Assembly: GCA_036735565.1 (NCBI GenBank)
Contig: DAINOC010000003.1
Location: 1 to 64,000 of the forward strand
Length of the DNA: 64,000 nucleotides
Reading direction: 5' to 3'
Source: Coraliomargarita_B sp036735565
GTDB lineage: Bacteria; Verrucomicrobiota; Verrucomicrobiia; Opitutales; Coraliomargaritaceae
This document shows positions 1-11,700 of this stretch, one piece after another. Below the pieces are notes generated by a model that had not been told where the DNA came from, did no database searches, and saw only the letters and a list, made by a program, of their open reading frames with translations. The position numbers and the translations under genes were made by a program. Position 1 is the first letter of the stretch. Each line of letters opens with the position of its first letter.

Positions 1-1
1 C

Positions 2-91
2 ACGGGCCGCTACCGCTTCTTACCCGATATCGGCCGCGAATACCACGCATTGACACGCAGGGCGCAAATATCCAACTGTCTCCGGCGATGA
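2..91 (+). CDS. Possible 3' end of an upstream gene
   Basis: An open frame enters from the left edge and stops with a TGA that overlaps the ATG of the DUF423 gene (ATGA). The roughly 29 visible residues are arginine-rich and hydrophilic. A 4-nt stop/start overlap is the usual sign of a translationally coupled upstream gene. The fragment is too short to identify, and frame 1 is also open here, so this is only a candidate. Confidence 0.3.
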   Translation, partial: TGRYRFLPDIGREYHALTRRAQISNCLRR

Positions 92-468
92 AACCACCCC
101 GTTTACTTTTATGGGCCGGTCTCTACGGAGGTTCCGGTGTCATCTTCGGCGCTTTTGGTGCCCACGCGCTGGCGGCTCGTCTGGCGGAAGATGGGATGGC
201 CTCCGCGTGGGAAACGGCGGTTGCCTATCAAATGTGGCATGCGCTGGCCCTGCTTGGTTTGGCCGCACTGCACAAAGACATCAGCGCGGGGCCTTCGGCA
301 ACGGCTTGGATCCTTGGGGTTCTGCTCTTCTCCGGCTCACTCTACGGGCTTGCACTGGGCGGACCGCCATGGTTGGGGCCGGTTACCCCGTTGGGCGGTT
401 TGCTCCTGATTGCCGGATGGGCAGGAGTCGTCGTTAAAGCGCTTCGGCTGCGGACCGCGCAGGCTTAG
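88..468 (+). CDS. DUF423 family small membrane protein (YgdD-like)
   Basis: This is a 126-residue protein that is mostly hydrophobic, with about four predicted membrane segments. It matches the DUF423 pattern: a glycine-rich GAFGAHAL stretch near residue 21, a WETAVAYQMWHALALL helix (about 41-56) and a LLFSGSLYGLAL segment (about 79-90). The family is found in the inner membrane and its biochemical role is unknown. The length is typical of the family. It ends 32 nt before the convergent beta-barrel gene, with no convincing terminator between them. Confidence 0.85.
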   Translation: MKPPRLLLWAGLYGGSGVIFGAFGAHALAARLAEDGMASAWETAVAYQMWHALALLGLAALHKDISAGPSATAWILGVLLFSGSLYGLALGGPPWLGPVTPLGGLLLIAGWAGVVVKALRLRTAQA

Positions 469-500
469 ATCCCCAGGCAACGCATGGTCGGCCGCGTGGT

Positions 501-1475
501 TTAAAACCTCCAAGAGCCCGAAAGGGCTGCCCCGAAGCCATCCATTTCTTCTGCGGAAAAGAAGTCAACGAAGGCTCCCACCGAAAAATTCTCACTGAAA
601 CTGTAGTCAAACCCCAATTCCCCTCGGATGATGGTTTCTGCAGCATCGGGGACGTCTGCCCGCAGCAGACCATTCTGCGTGACCAGTTCAATCGAGTCAT
701 CTCCCAAATCCCGCCAGATCGAAACTGCGGCGTAAGGCACGAACGAACCCAGTGTCAACAAGGTTGAACGGAGTCCGATTTCAGCATAGGGGACGTCGTC
801 CTCGATCTGGGCGATATCCAAACGATTGGGGTTGAGGCCAACTTCGCTAAAGGCGTCACTTTCAAAAGTGCTGTAGCCGACCTTGGCAAAAGGGGTAAGA
901 TTCCACTCCTCGTTACTGATCAATGAATACAACGTGATCAGTTCGAAGGAGAGAAACTCCGAGTCATAACCCGAGGTTTTCACACTGAAGACGTCTTCAC
1001 GAATTGAATCAACCGAGAGTTTGCCCATCGAGGCTTTTGCGGAGAGCGACCATCTTTCCCACTCCTTGCCGACAAACGCGGTGATCAGCCAGCCATCGGC
1101 ATCGGTCTTGAGGTTGCCGGGATTTGCGGAAGTGGAATCAGCCGTGAGCTCACTATCTGAAAAGGAGAGAGCCAGGCCCGCGCTGAACTCTTCAAACTTA
1201 TGAACATATAAAAGTGCAGCGACCACCTGATCAAAATCTCCATTATACTCGCGGCGCGCTTCCTCATCGATCTCCACGTCCAAATAAGCCACGGCAGCCG
1301 AAAGTCCCGAGGAGCCGAATAATTTGGAATCGACCAATCGGTTTGCATAGGAAAGCGACTGTCCCCCGATGTAAAAGCTTCCGGTGTATGCAAATTGATC
1401 GCCGGTGTTGAATGCGGATGCGACAGTGACGCAACTAAGTCCAGAGAGGATGGCGAGATTTACGGATCTTTTCAT
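501..1475 (-). CDS. Autotransporter-like outer-membrane beta-barrel protein without a passenger
   Basis: A 324-residue protein starts with a Sec signal peptide (basic MKRS, hydrophobic core, VASA-F cleavage region). It consists of alternating amphipathic strands and ends in aromatic phenylalanine (SGSWRF), as expected for a BAM-inserted outer-membrane barrel. Blocks such as the LTPFAKVGYS strand and PYAAVSIWRDLGDD resemble the autotransporter beta-domain family, whose barrels are about 300 residues, so the barrel makes up nearly the whole protein. It is the last gene of the train that encodes the giant LEPR-XLL protein, 65 nt after the propeller gene. By inference it could anchor or translocate that protein. 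A generic porin-like role is possible. The leader before the ATG is pyrimidine-rich and has no Shine-Dalgarno sequence. Confidence 0.7.
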   Translation of the reverse strand: MKRSVNLAILSGLSCVTVASAFNTGDQFAYTGSFYIGGQSLSYANRLVDSKLFGSSGLSAAVAYLDVEIDEEARREYNGDFDQVVAALLYVHKFEEFSAGLALSFSDSELTADSTSANPGNLKTDADGWLITAFVGKEWERWSLSAKASMGKLSVDSIREDVFSVKTSGYDSEFLSFELITLYSLISNEEWNLTPFAKVGYSTFESDAFSEVGLNPNRLDIAQIEDDVPYAEIGLRSTLLTLGSFVPYAAVSIWRDLGDDSIELVTQNGLLRADVPDAAETIIRGELGFDYSFSENFSVGAFVDFFSAEEMDGFGAALSGSWRF

Positions 1476-1540
1476 GGTGGCTGGTTTTGGAGGAAAAAAG
1501 CGGGTGTGATTAAGTATTCGGCTTAATTAAAATTGGAAGC

Positions 1541-2731
1541 TTAGAATTCAACGATACGCCAGAACCGAGCCGGCTCGTCCCTTGACACTTCAAAGGATAA
1601 GCTGGCTCCGGTTCCGTTTGAGGTGGAACCGGACACCAAGGTCCATGATCCGGAAGCGAGGTCCGTCGTCGTCTCGACATAATAAGTCCGGCCAGCGAGG
1701 GTCTCCTCAACAAACAAAATAAAATCGAGCGACCCGCCGGGAGCAATGGACACCGTAAATGGAACGGTTCTCGCGGTCGAAGCGGGGAAGCTTCCGATGG
1801 CGACCGCTTCATCGTCGATCAAAACAAAATCGAGCACCGTCGGGGCGGTTTCCGCATTTGGAACCAAGGTCGTGGCCGTCGAACCGTCGATTTCGATGAT
1901 TAACTTCTCGTCCCCACCAACGAAAAAGGTCCCAGAGCTGTCAACAATGACCGCCTGAAAATCCACTCCACCCTTATACTGCGAAGCGATTTCGGAGAAA
2001 TTCAAACCATCGTCTGTCGAGCGAAGGATTTGGCCCTGTTCGCCGACCGCGAGCACCACTCCCGATCCGTCCGACGCCAGCGCTCGCAGCGGGTTGACCC
2101 CAGCGGAAAGCGTCGAGGTCTGCCACGTCGTCCCGTTGGTTGAGTTATAAATCACCCCTTCAAAAAAGAATTCATCCATCCCGCAGACCAGCCAGCGATT
2201 TCCCGTCCAGACGGCATCGCGGAGCGAAATATCGCTCAAAGTCTCCACGACTGCCCAGTTTTCACCATCATCGAGACTGCGGAGGATCGCGCCATTTTCA
2301 TCATTTCCGCCAACTGCGAGCCATTCGTTGTCAGGGCTTTGCGCCCGTGCCGCCAAGCCATATAAGGAACCGAACACAAAAGGAGCATTCGCCTGAGCCC
2401 ATGAGATCCCATCGTCATCAGAACGTAGAATGAGGCCATCCACTCCCACCGCGATAACCGTAGAGCCAAAAGCTTCCAGTTCGGTGAAGTTTTCGTTCGT
2501 GCCATCAATTACCGAAGCGGTCGAGGCACTGAACGTAAACGTGGCCCCCTCGTCGCTTGAGATGTAGAGATCATTGCTGAAATCCAGAGCGACCAGGTTT
2601 GCCTGGCCCACCGTCATCGACTTATACTCCCCGCCGATCGTCGAAACACCCCACGAGATATGGGCCACCAACAAGGCCACCGCGATCAGGCAGCTTTCTT
2701 TCGTAGCGCACGCTTTGAGAAGCCGTTTCAT
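1541..2731 (-). CDS. Exported BNR/Ycf48-like beta-propeller protein
   Basis: The frame is open to 2905, but the ATG at 2731 gives a good signal peptide (MKRLLKACATKES followed by a hydrophobic LIAVALLVAHISW core) and lies 5 nt after the giant gene's stop, so I chose it (396 residues). The mature part has repeated Asp-box/BNR-like units: SSDEGATFTF, RSDDDGISWAQ, RSLDDGENWA, NSTNGTTWQ and RSTDDGLNF. These point to a multi-bladed propeller of the sialidase/PSII-assembly fold. No catalytic sialidase residues are apparent, so a binding or chaperone-like role is more likely. A C-terminal segment of about 80 residues follows the propeller. The tight spacing behind the giant gene suggests co-expression. 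Confidence 0.72.
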   Translation of the reverse strand: MKRLLKACATKESCLIAVALLVAHISWGVSTIGGEYKSMTVGQANLVALDFSNDLYISSDEGATFTFSASTASVIDGTNENFTELEAFGSTVIAVGVDGLILRSDDDGISWAQANAPFVFGSLYGLAARAQSPDNEWLAVGGNDENGAILRSLDDGENWAVVETLSDISLRDAVWTGNRWLVCGMDEFFFEGVIYNSTNGTTWQTSTLSAGVNPLRALASDGSGVVLAVGEQGQILRSTDDGLNFSEIASQYKGGVDFQAVIVDSSGTFFVGGDEKLIIEIDGSTATTLVPNAETAPTVLDFVLIDDEAVAIGSFPASTARTVPFTVSIAPGGSLDFILFVEETLAGRTYYVETTTDLASGSWTLVSGSTSNGTGASLSFEVSRDEPARFWRIVEF

Positions 2732-2735
2732 TGGA

Positions 2736-5700
2736 TTAAGAGAAATCAAGGAAGATAGTGATGAATTGGTTTTGATTACTACGGAAGACGGTCGAGACAC
2801 CGTTGAAGCGAACGCTTGCCGAGTCGACGATGAAGTCGGCCGTCTGGGTGATATAAATTTCCGGACGGGCGGCGGAGACGATGTTCGTCGAGAGGAAACC
2901 AGCAATCTTGCGGATGGAACCCGTTTCGCTTTCGAGGCGGATCGTGCCGCTGGTAGTTCTGACCTGCGAGAGGTTGATTGTTCCTACCGCGAAGACATCC
3001 ATCGCACCGCTACCGGTGATCACCCGGCCGACGACATTCATGGTGAGTGTGCCCACGGTATCGAAGTTAAGATTGCCAGCGCCGAAATGGGCGAGGTTCG
3101 CATTAAGGAAGAGCGATCCGATCGTCTGGTTGACAACCAAATCCCCACTGCCAGAGCCAATAGTCACACCGTCGCCGATGATGGTCGTCGTGTCGCGCAG
3201 CTCGAGCATGATATTTCCGTTTGCAGTGGTGGTCGTTAGTTCCGCCGAGGCGATCTCGATATCAAGCAGTCCGGCACCACCGACGCTACCCGTCGCTGTA
3301 ATTGTGACGCGCCCGTTACGGGCTTCGAGAAGGATGTCTTCCGTTGGCGTACCATCTGAGAGTGTGCCCGTGACTATGGTAATATTGCCGTTGGCCGCAG
3401 TGATGCCAGTAGCCAGAGTCAAATCACCGGTGGACTCGATTCGGAACGTCCCCTGGCCCTCAAAGGCCACGTTGCCCGTGACGGAACTAATGGTACCTGT
3501 GCCGATTTGGAAAGTAATGGTTTCGCCGGGATTAGTGCCACCATTGGGAATACCGCTGCGGCCGAACTCGACGCTGTCCGCCTCGGAGATAAAGATCTGG
3601 CCAGCGGCGCTCGCATCAATCCGGTCGACATTCGTGAAAATAGGGTCGGCGTTGCTGGCGCCGATCTGTCCGTTCACCGACGAAATCTTCAAGTTGGCCG
3701 CCGTCAATTCACCTTCGTTGCGAAGGATGTCAGAGCGGGCACGGAGATTGAGTTCGCCCCCTGCCGTCATATCGGAGGTGCGGAGCGTTCCGCCAGCGAC
3801 CACGATGATGTTTCCGGTCGTCGCCTCAACAGAGCTGGTGGCATCAAAGTCCACATCACCACGAACGCGCAGCTCGATATCGCCCTCGGTGGCCGTGATC
3901 GCGGCACCGTTCACATCGAGTGAGTCAGAGACCGTCCGAAGATAGTCGGTTGCCGTCATGTCCGCATTGACTGTGAGCGCACCCGAAGTTGAAAGAATGG
4001 CCCGTCCATCGGTAATATTGATCGCGCCTGCGATTGTCAGAACACCGGTGGTCTGCGTCAGATAGAGGCTGCCGGAGTCGAGTAACTCGATGCCTGCGAT
4101 TTCGGTGCTGGAGAGCAGCGTGAGATAGGCGGAACCGATCCCCTCGTTGGTTAACAGCAGGGTAACCACATCGACATCGAGGGCAGCAATGCCGTTTTGG
4201 CCGACACCGGTTTCGGCATTGAGTGTCAAGTTGTCGGCGATAACGTCGGCTTCAAGATCTCCGCCGTCGAGAATCGATCCACTCGTGGAAGTCAGGGTGA
4301 CATTGGTCGACGTCTGGACCGTCTCGATGGTTAGGTCACCAACCGCCGTCAAAACGATATCGCTGGTCGTTGCAATCGCACCCGTTAGGGCGGCATCGGC
4401 TACAGAACTGGTCGTCGCATCCGCAGCAACTCGGTTCACAGTCGCGCTCACTGTGCCAACGACGACCGAGCCAGCATCGTTGAGATAAATGCCTCCAGTC
4501 GTGGCTGCGGCCGCAAACTGACCGAGGTCGGTTTCAACGGGATTGGCCAAAGTGCCGAATCCGATGGCACTGACCCGGAGTGCGCTGGCAACCACGTCAA
4601 CCGCGCCGTCACTGTCACCGTCAACGATTGTTGCCGTGTCACTGATCAGACTGACTGAGCCGGTGGTCTCAATTCTTCCACCGAGAGTGATCGTTCCGTT
4701 CGCACGGAAACGGATATCACCACCATCAGAAACTTGATCGGCGTTGGTCGCGAAAGTGATGACTCCGCCTTCGGCCCAGAGGTCGATCGTGCCAGCCCAG
4801 ATGACCAGGATGTCGGCTCCGCTGTTAAATTCGAGATCACTCGCTGCATATAGGCTGACATGGCCCAAATTGCTGCGAACGTCGGCATCTGCGGTGATCC
4901 GCCCGTCGGTCGCTTCGATCCGGATCGAGCCGCCATTGGCAAAGACAACATCGCCATCCGCATCCGCACCATCCGTCAGAGCAATATCACCCAGAGCGAC
5001 GACGAGAACGATCGCGCCGCCACTCGTCAGATCCGATTGGGCCGCGTCGGTCACGGTGTCGGTCGTGGCGTCGGAAAGNNNNNNNNNNNNNNNNNNNNNN
5101 NNNNNNNNNNNNNNNNNNNNNNNNNNNNNNNNNNNNNNNNNNNNNNNNNNNNNNNNNNNNNNNNNNNNNNNNNNNNNNCGTTGAGGGTGATGTTGCCGAG
5201 GGTCGCCACCAGGACGATGTCACCGTTGGCTCCGGTCGTCAGATCCGATTGGGCCGCGTCGGTGGGCTGAACCAGCGAGAGGGAACCATCGGGCAATACA
5301 CGGTTTACCGCGATCTCAGGCGTGGTAACGACGGTAATAGCGTCTGATTCAAGCAGGAAGATACCACCAGCACCAGCCAGCGCCGAGACATTGTCCACCG
5401 CCGTCTCGATGGCATTTGAGCCCGATCCCACACCGCCGAGCAAATCTGTCGCCTCAAGGCGAAGGTTCGTGCCCGTGACATTCAGACCGCTCACTCCTCC
5501 GTCGCTGATTGTCGTGCCCTTGATTGAAACATCACCCGTTCCTGCATTTGCATAGCCGACTTCAATCGACTCAAGCGCATGCACCCGGATGTTTGAATTG
5601 ACTGCGGATGTATCGAGTAAGCTGCTGCCGACCATGACAATAGAAGCCTCGGCATCGAGATCGATCGTGCCGCTACCCGTAGCAATCCGAACGATGCCAT

Positions 5701-8700
5701 CGGCGTTGAAGTTGATGCTATCTGCGCCCAGGATAGTAACCGAGCCGTCGCTGAGGATTTCTCCATTGATGGAGATATCGGTATTGGAGATCGTGCCTTC
5801 GACGCTTTCGATCGTTTGCAGCAGAACGTTCCGACCAGCGTCAATGATGATACCTGCCTTGGGATCCGGACTGGAGAGCGACCCGTCGAATACCCGCAAG
5901 ACGATGTCTCCGGAAGCATCGGTGGTGATCAGGTCTTCTTCCGTGACGTCCTCCTGAATCGTCGATCCGTCAATTTGAACCACTTGGATTGCGGCCACAA
6001 ACGCGGCACCGATTGTGGTATCGCCGTATTGATCAAGGAAGATACCGCTGGTCCCATCGGCATGCGCAGTCAACTCATCGACGGCTGTTTCAATCGGGTT
6101 CGCGGCAGACCCAATATTCACACCGGCCGAGAAGAAGGCTGCTGTTGCTGTTACATCCAGATCGGCATCCGGTTCCGCATCGGCGTCGATAATCGAGCCT
6201 GTGGTTTCGATCGAAACGGACGCATTCGAAGCGATGATATCACCGATCGTAATGTTGTCAGAGGTATCATCTCCGGCCTTAAAGATCTGGTCGCCATCGA
6301 CACTTGTGCTGACTGCCTCAGCATCCATTGTAATCGAACCGGTAGCTGCCAGCAGAGCGATCGTTCCAACGCCGCCGGTAGTCAGGTCACCATCGGCATT
6401 AAGGGTGATATTGTTTTCGGCAATCAGCGTAATATCACCCGTGCCACTTTCGACAGCGGCATTTGCCTGAATGGAGGTCTTCGCGTCGAGACGGACTTTA
6501 CCGCTACCGCCAGCGACGACCGCCTGATTGTTGGCTTTTGTTATTCCGTCATTCAATGTGATGCTTCCGTCATCAGCCACCAGAATAATATTTCCGCTGC
6601 TGGAGGTGACGACGTCGGACTGAGTGTTGGAGACGACCGGCAACAGAGACGCATCCGATTGAACGGTTTGGGTCGCGACGGTCACATCGTCGACGGTGAG
6701 TGATGTTGTGCCCAAAAGGTAGATGCCATTCGCACCACCCTCGATCGCTATTATGGTCGCTGTGGTTTCAACAAGATTCGTGGGTTGACCAAGGCCCCCG
6801 GCGGTAACCAGAATTCTAGCGGCGTGGAGATCCAGCGAGCTGGATAAGTCGTCGTGGTTGTCAGAAATAACACCACCGACACTCAGTTCGATCCCCGCCG
6901 TTCCCGATCCGGCGTCGATGAGGCCGATTCTGGCATCGTTGCCGACCTCAACATAGATGTCAGAATCCAGCGTTTCGAAAACACTCTGGCTGGAACCCGT
7001 CATCGTGAGGTCATTTCCGACGTAGATGGTGATATTTTGGCCGGCGGTCGCGGTGATGACGGCCGACGAAGTCAGCGTCATGTCGTCGGCTGCCCGCATG
7101 GTAATCATTCCGTTTGTATTGCGAACAGTAACCCCATTTAGGGCGAGGTCTGCAGTGCTTCCATTACTTTGAGCACTCAAGAGGATATTTCCGGCAGCAT
7201 CGATGGCGTAAGGCTGGGCATCGACTCCATCATTGACCGCAATCGAACCGTCAACCGTCTCAAGGATGAGATGCCTTGCGCTGCGGAGGTCTTCCTGAGT
7301 CTCCGTTGCGGTGTCAACGCCAGCAGCGCTGCCGGTGAACCCATAGCCAACCCCGATGGTTACTGTGTCAATCGTAACATCGTTCGACTCCAGCAGGAAA
7401 GTGCCACTCGTTCCATCCGAGGAAGTGGACAACGTGACCGCGTCAATTTCGATCGCATTAGTGGATGTGCCAATGTTGCCGGAAGCGCGGAGTGCCAGTT
7501 CGCTCGTGAGAATATTGAGATCGCTGAATGCGGTTCCTGCGTCGGTGATCGAACCGTTTCCGGCGATCACGGAAACACCGCTGCCCGCAGCCTGACCTGT
7601 CGAAAGGTAGCCGATTTGCACACTTCCATCGATACTTTCGAGGCGAATGGTGCCTTCCGGTGCGTTGATGGATGCACCGTCGGCCATGGTAAGATCTGCG
7701 TTTGAAATGACGAAGACGGATGCGCCATCCCCTGCGGTAATTGCGCTATTTGCCCCTTGGGTGAAGCCATCATCGGCGGCGAAGTAGATACTGCCGTTGG
7801 TCGAGCTGATGGTTTGCGCGCTGGCCGGAGTCAGTAGGATATCAGCAGATGCCCCTGTATTATTGGCGACCATTACGATATGCCCATTGTCTCCGTCAGC
7901 CGCGACGGTTCCGAGGATTGTTAAGGTCCCGTTAATGAGATCAATCGACAGATTCCCACTCGTTCCGGAGGTAGCCAAATCAACCGCCGCAGCAGTATCG
8001 GCGATGATCAAATCGTTCAGCTCCTGGATCAGGAAATCTCCAGATCCCGTGACCGCGCCGGCGAGACTACCAATATTCGTGTCGATATCGCCGCTATCAT
8101 TGATCGGCTGTCCGCCGCTTGTTGATCCAACACCAGTGCCCGCAATCAAAGTAGCCAAGCCCTGAGTTGTGATATTAATAATCCCGTTTCCTGCCTGCTC
8201 ATCAAGAATTGCCCCGTCAGCGATCAAGGTAACGGAACCTCCAGTGCTCGGGTCAAGATCCACATTGGCGTCAATAGAGTCGTTATTATCACCAACAATA
8301 GTGTTTAGGCGGATATCGCCGCCGTTTCCAAACTCGGTCGTGAGCGACACGGCACCTCCATTCGTGTTGATTCGGTCAACGATGATATCGTCAACTTCAA
8401 TCATCGTCAGACTCCCGCTGCCGTCGATTTCGATGCCCTTAATTATCTTGGTGATGCCGGAGTCGAGCGCATCTCCGAGGAAGCTGCCTTCGCCGATTAG
8501 CGTCACTTGAGTGCGGTCGAGTGTAACATCCCCATCCGCTTCTATGCTCAGTCTTCCGCCGGTGATGAGGCCCCCGGTTTGCGTGATGCTGCCATTTTCG
8601 GCCCAAAGTGTGACGACCGAATTGAGGTCGGCGGGGTCAGCGGTGATTGTTGTGCTACCGATTTCGTCGTCAATCGTGATGGAGCCGCTCAGGATACCGG

Positions 8701-11700
8701 CCGCAATCTCGATCCGCTCTAAGCCCGCATCGGTATCATTGGTCGAAGTCGTTTGAAGGAATCCGTTGGTGGGAACTGTATCCGCGGGATTCAAATCGTT
8801 GCTGTTGATGAACACATTTCCCGTGCCATCAGCATAACCGGCAGTGATCGAAATCCGTTCCGTTGCGTAGATTTCCCGGTTGATGATGACATCGTCATTC
8901 GCCTCGATCCGAACCCAAGCGTTGCGCTCAACCACCCAGCCATTGATTGGAGCATTGATCAGCACATCTCCGGAGCCGTCGGTATTGAGTGCTTTGAAGC
9001 GAATAAACTCGGCAGCGGGGCTTATGTTCACGCGAACATCAAATCCTCCATTAAAGAGGCTGGTGTCCTCATAACCGACTCGAACAGTGCCCCCGACGAT
9101 CGTCGTAGCATTCAAAATTCCAGGAAGGTTGTTGAACGTATTGTTCCGAATGTTGGGTCCGACATCCCCGACCTGTACGATGCCCGAACCTCCATCCAAT
9201 TCACCGAAGATGACTTCGTTGAAGCCGGCAGCGATGGCGGCCAACTCCTGTCCCCGGATATTCAGTCGGGTGCTATCGAGACCAAGACCAAGGATGGGGC
9301 CCCCGATACCGATGTTTCGGGAGGCATCGAAGGGGCGGATGGTAAGATTTGATGTGCCGGAACCCTCGGTCTTGATGCTGTTTGCACCCCCGTCGAAGGT
9401 GATCGTGTTGGTGCGAAGATCGATATCTCCTCCGTCAGCGACGGTAAGCTCCTCCTGGATTTCAACTGATGTCCGTGCCTCGATCGCCATCGAACCCGCT
9501 TCCACATTCTCGCGGAAAGTTACGCGACCGTTGGTGTAGATCTCCACGCTGCCACCTACGCTAACAGTGGCACCCTCCGCAAAGGTGACCCCGCCAATCA
9601 GAGAATGGTCGCTGGAGTCTCCGATTATCAAATTGCCGGTGATGTTGACCGAACGGGAGAAGGTGATCTGAGCGCCGCTTTCAATGATCAGATCGCCTTC
9701 AATATTAATAGTGTCCTCGAAGCGGATGTTTGAACCAGCGCTAATCCTCAACTCCCCGATGCTATTGGAATTTCCGATACGACCGCCAAACGTGACATCA
9801 GTTGCGGAATCTAGAATCAGGATCCCAGTGCCCGCCGCACCAGCGGGAGCATTAACCGATCCCGGGTTCTGGAAAGTGATCCCGCCGACGGTTGAAATCA
9901 GGGTCTGCGTGATGCCATCGTTGACTTCGATCGCGTCGTTGTAGGTGATCGAATTTCCGGAGATGGTTCCACCGCTGAAGGTGGTGGTGTTTCCTGACCC
10001 GAAGACGGTGAGATTTCCAAATACAGTGGTGTCGTAGAAGATAAACTCCTCGCCCCGGAGGATGGTATCATCGCGATAGACCTGATCAGTCGTTGCAACA
10101 AAATTGAGTCCATCAACACGGCCAATATCGACATTTTGGAAGCCCTCCTGGAAGAAATCAATTTCGGCTTGATCGAGTCCAAATGTGTAGGGCTGGGCGA
10201 TCGTGATACGTGGGGTGAATTGGTAGTTGGTGCCACCGTGGAGGTCCTGGAATCCGGCGATACGGCCTTGACTGTCGACGATAGCAATCGCGGTCGCGGT
10301 TTGTCCCGGCGCGGCGATGGAAATGACTGGCGAGGTGGTATACCCGGACCCACCATCAACGATGGTGAAACCGGTGACTTGGCCTGTTGTGGCATCGAAA
10401 ATAGCGGTTACTTGAGCGGTCGTTCCACTCGGCGGAGCGGAGACCGTAACCGTCGGTGCGCTCGCGTAGAAGGAGCCTCCATAGGTGAGTTCCACATTTG
10501 TTACTTCCCCGTTGAAGATGGAAGCGGTGGCAAAAGCCCGATCACCCGGAGCATTGAAAATGACGATCGGCGGTGAGGCCGGATTATAGCCCCAACCAGC
10601 TGCTGTCAGATCGATACCTTGAACGCTGCCATCGGGCCCCAGGATTGCGATCGCCGTCGCACGGCTTCCGGCAAGTCCAAGCGGTGCCGTTGGATCGGCT
10701 GGCTTGAGGTCGAGTGTGCGTGCGCCAGTCGAGTCAATGACAGCGTTTACGTTAAAATCATCGGCGACCATGATGATCGAGCCAGACCCGGCATTCAGAT
10801 TGCCGCCGACAAAGACCTGATCGCCGGGCAGGTAGACCCGCCCATTGATGGTGGTCGCTTCCTGGTAAGTCTCCCAGATAGGTATAGTCTTGGCCGCGTC
10901 TTCCCAGAGCAAGTCACCCGAGGCATTGGTCCGCTGAACCGGCATGCCCAAATCGATAGCACCACTGAATGCCACCAAATTAATATCCGACCCAACCGTG
11001 GTGACGCCATTGACGCCGTTGAGTAATCCGAGGCTAAATCCGTCATTCTCGAGAATATTTACATGACCCCGGCCACTGTTGGTCGTTTCGGCAACAAATA
11101 CCCGGGTATCCGTTTGGATCGGGCGGTGGAAGTTTCCGATACTTCCCGCAGTTTCGATGGAAAGATAACCATCGCGGCTCTTGATATGTTGGGTCTGTCC
11201 CCCATCGTTTACCTTGGAAAGTCCGGAGGATACGATCTCGACAAGCGGTGGCTGGCCTTGGGCGTATCCATTGCCCGGGTTGGAAATGTTAAACCCGGTG
11301 ATCGCGCCAGTCACTTCGTCGATGATTGCCGTCGCCGTGGCCGAGCCTTGGATGCGAACCGTCGGCGCATAGGCATTGCTGTATCCGCTGCCCCCATTGG
11401 TCAGATTAAATCCGGAGATCCTCCCATCCGCATCAAGAATAGCGGTCGCCGTCGCACCGTTCCCACCGGTCATGATGTCCGCAAGGGTCTTGGCGCTTGG
11501 CTGAAGGAAGCGGAAGTCGCCGTTCAACCAAATGATTTGAGAGTCACTCGGGAAAACCACATCGGCAGAGGTCAGCACATCTCCATTGAGTGCGCGAAGC
11601 GTGACGGTTCCCATACCATCACCAGCGAGGATATTCGAGCCGGGGCGCGAACTGATCAAAGACGCATTGAGGAGGATCGAATCGGGCGAGGCGATCGTCG

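Noticed and set aside
515..528. Hairpin AGCCC-GAAA-GGGCT as terminator between DUF423 and the barrel gene
   Set aside because: It lies within the last codons of the barrel gene and lacks a clear U-tract for either gene.
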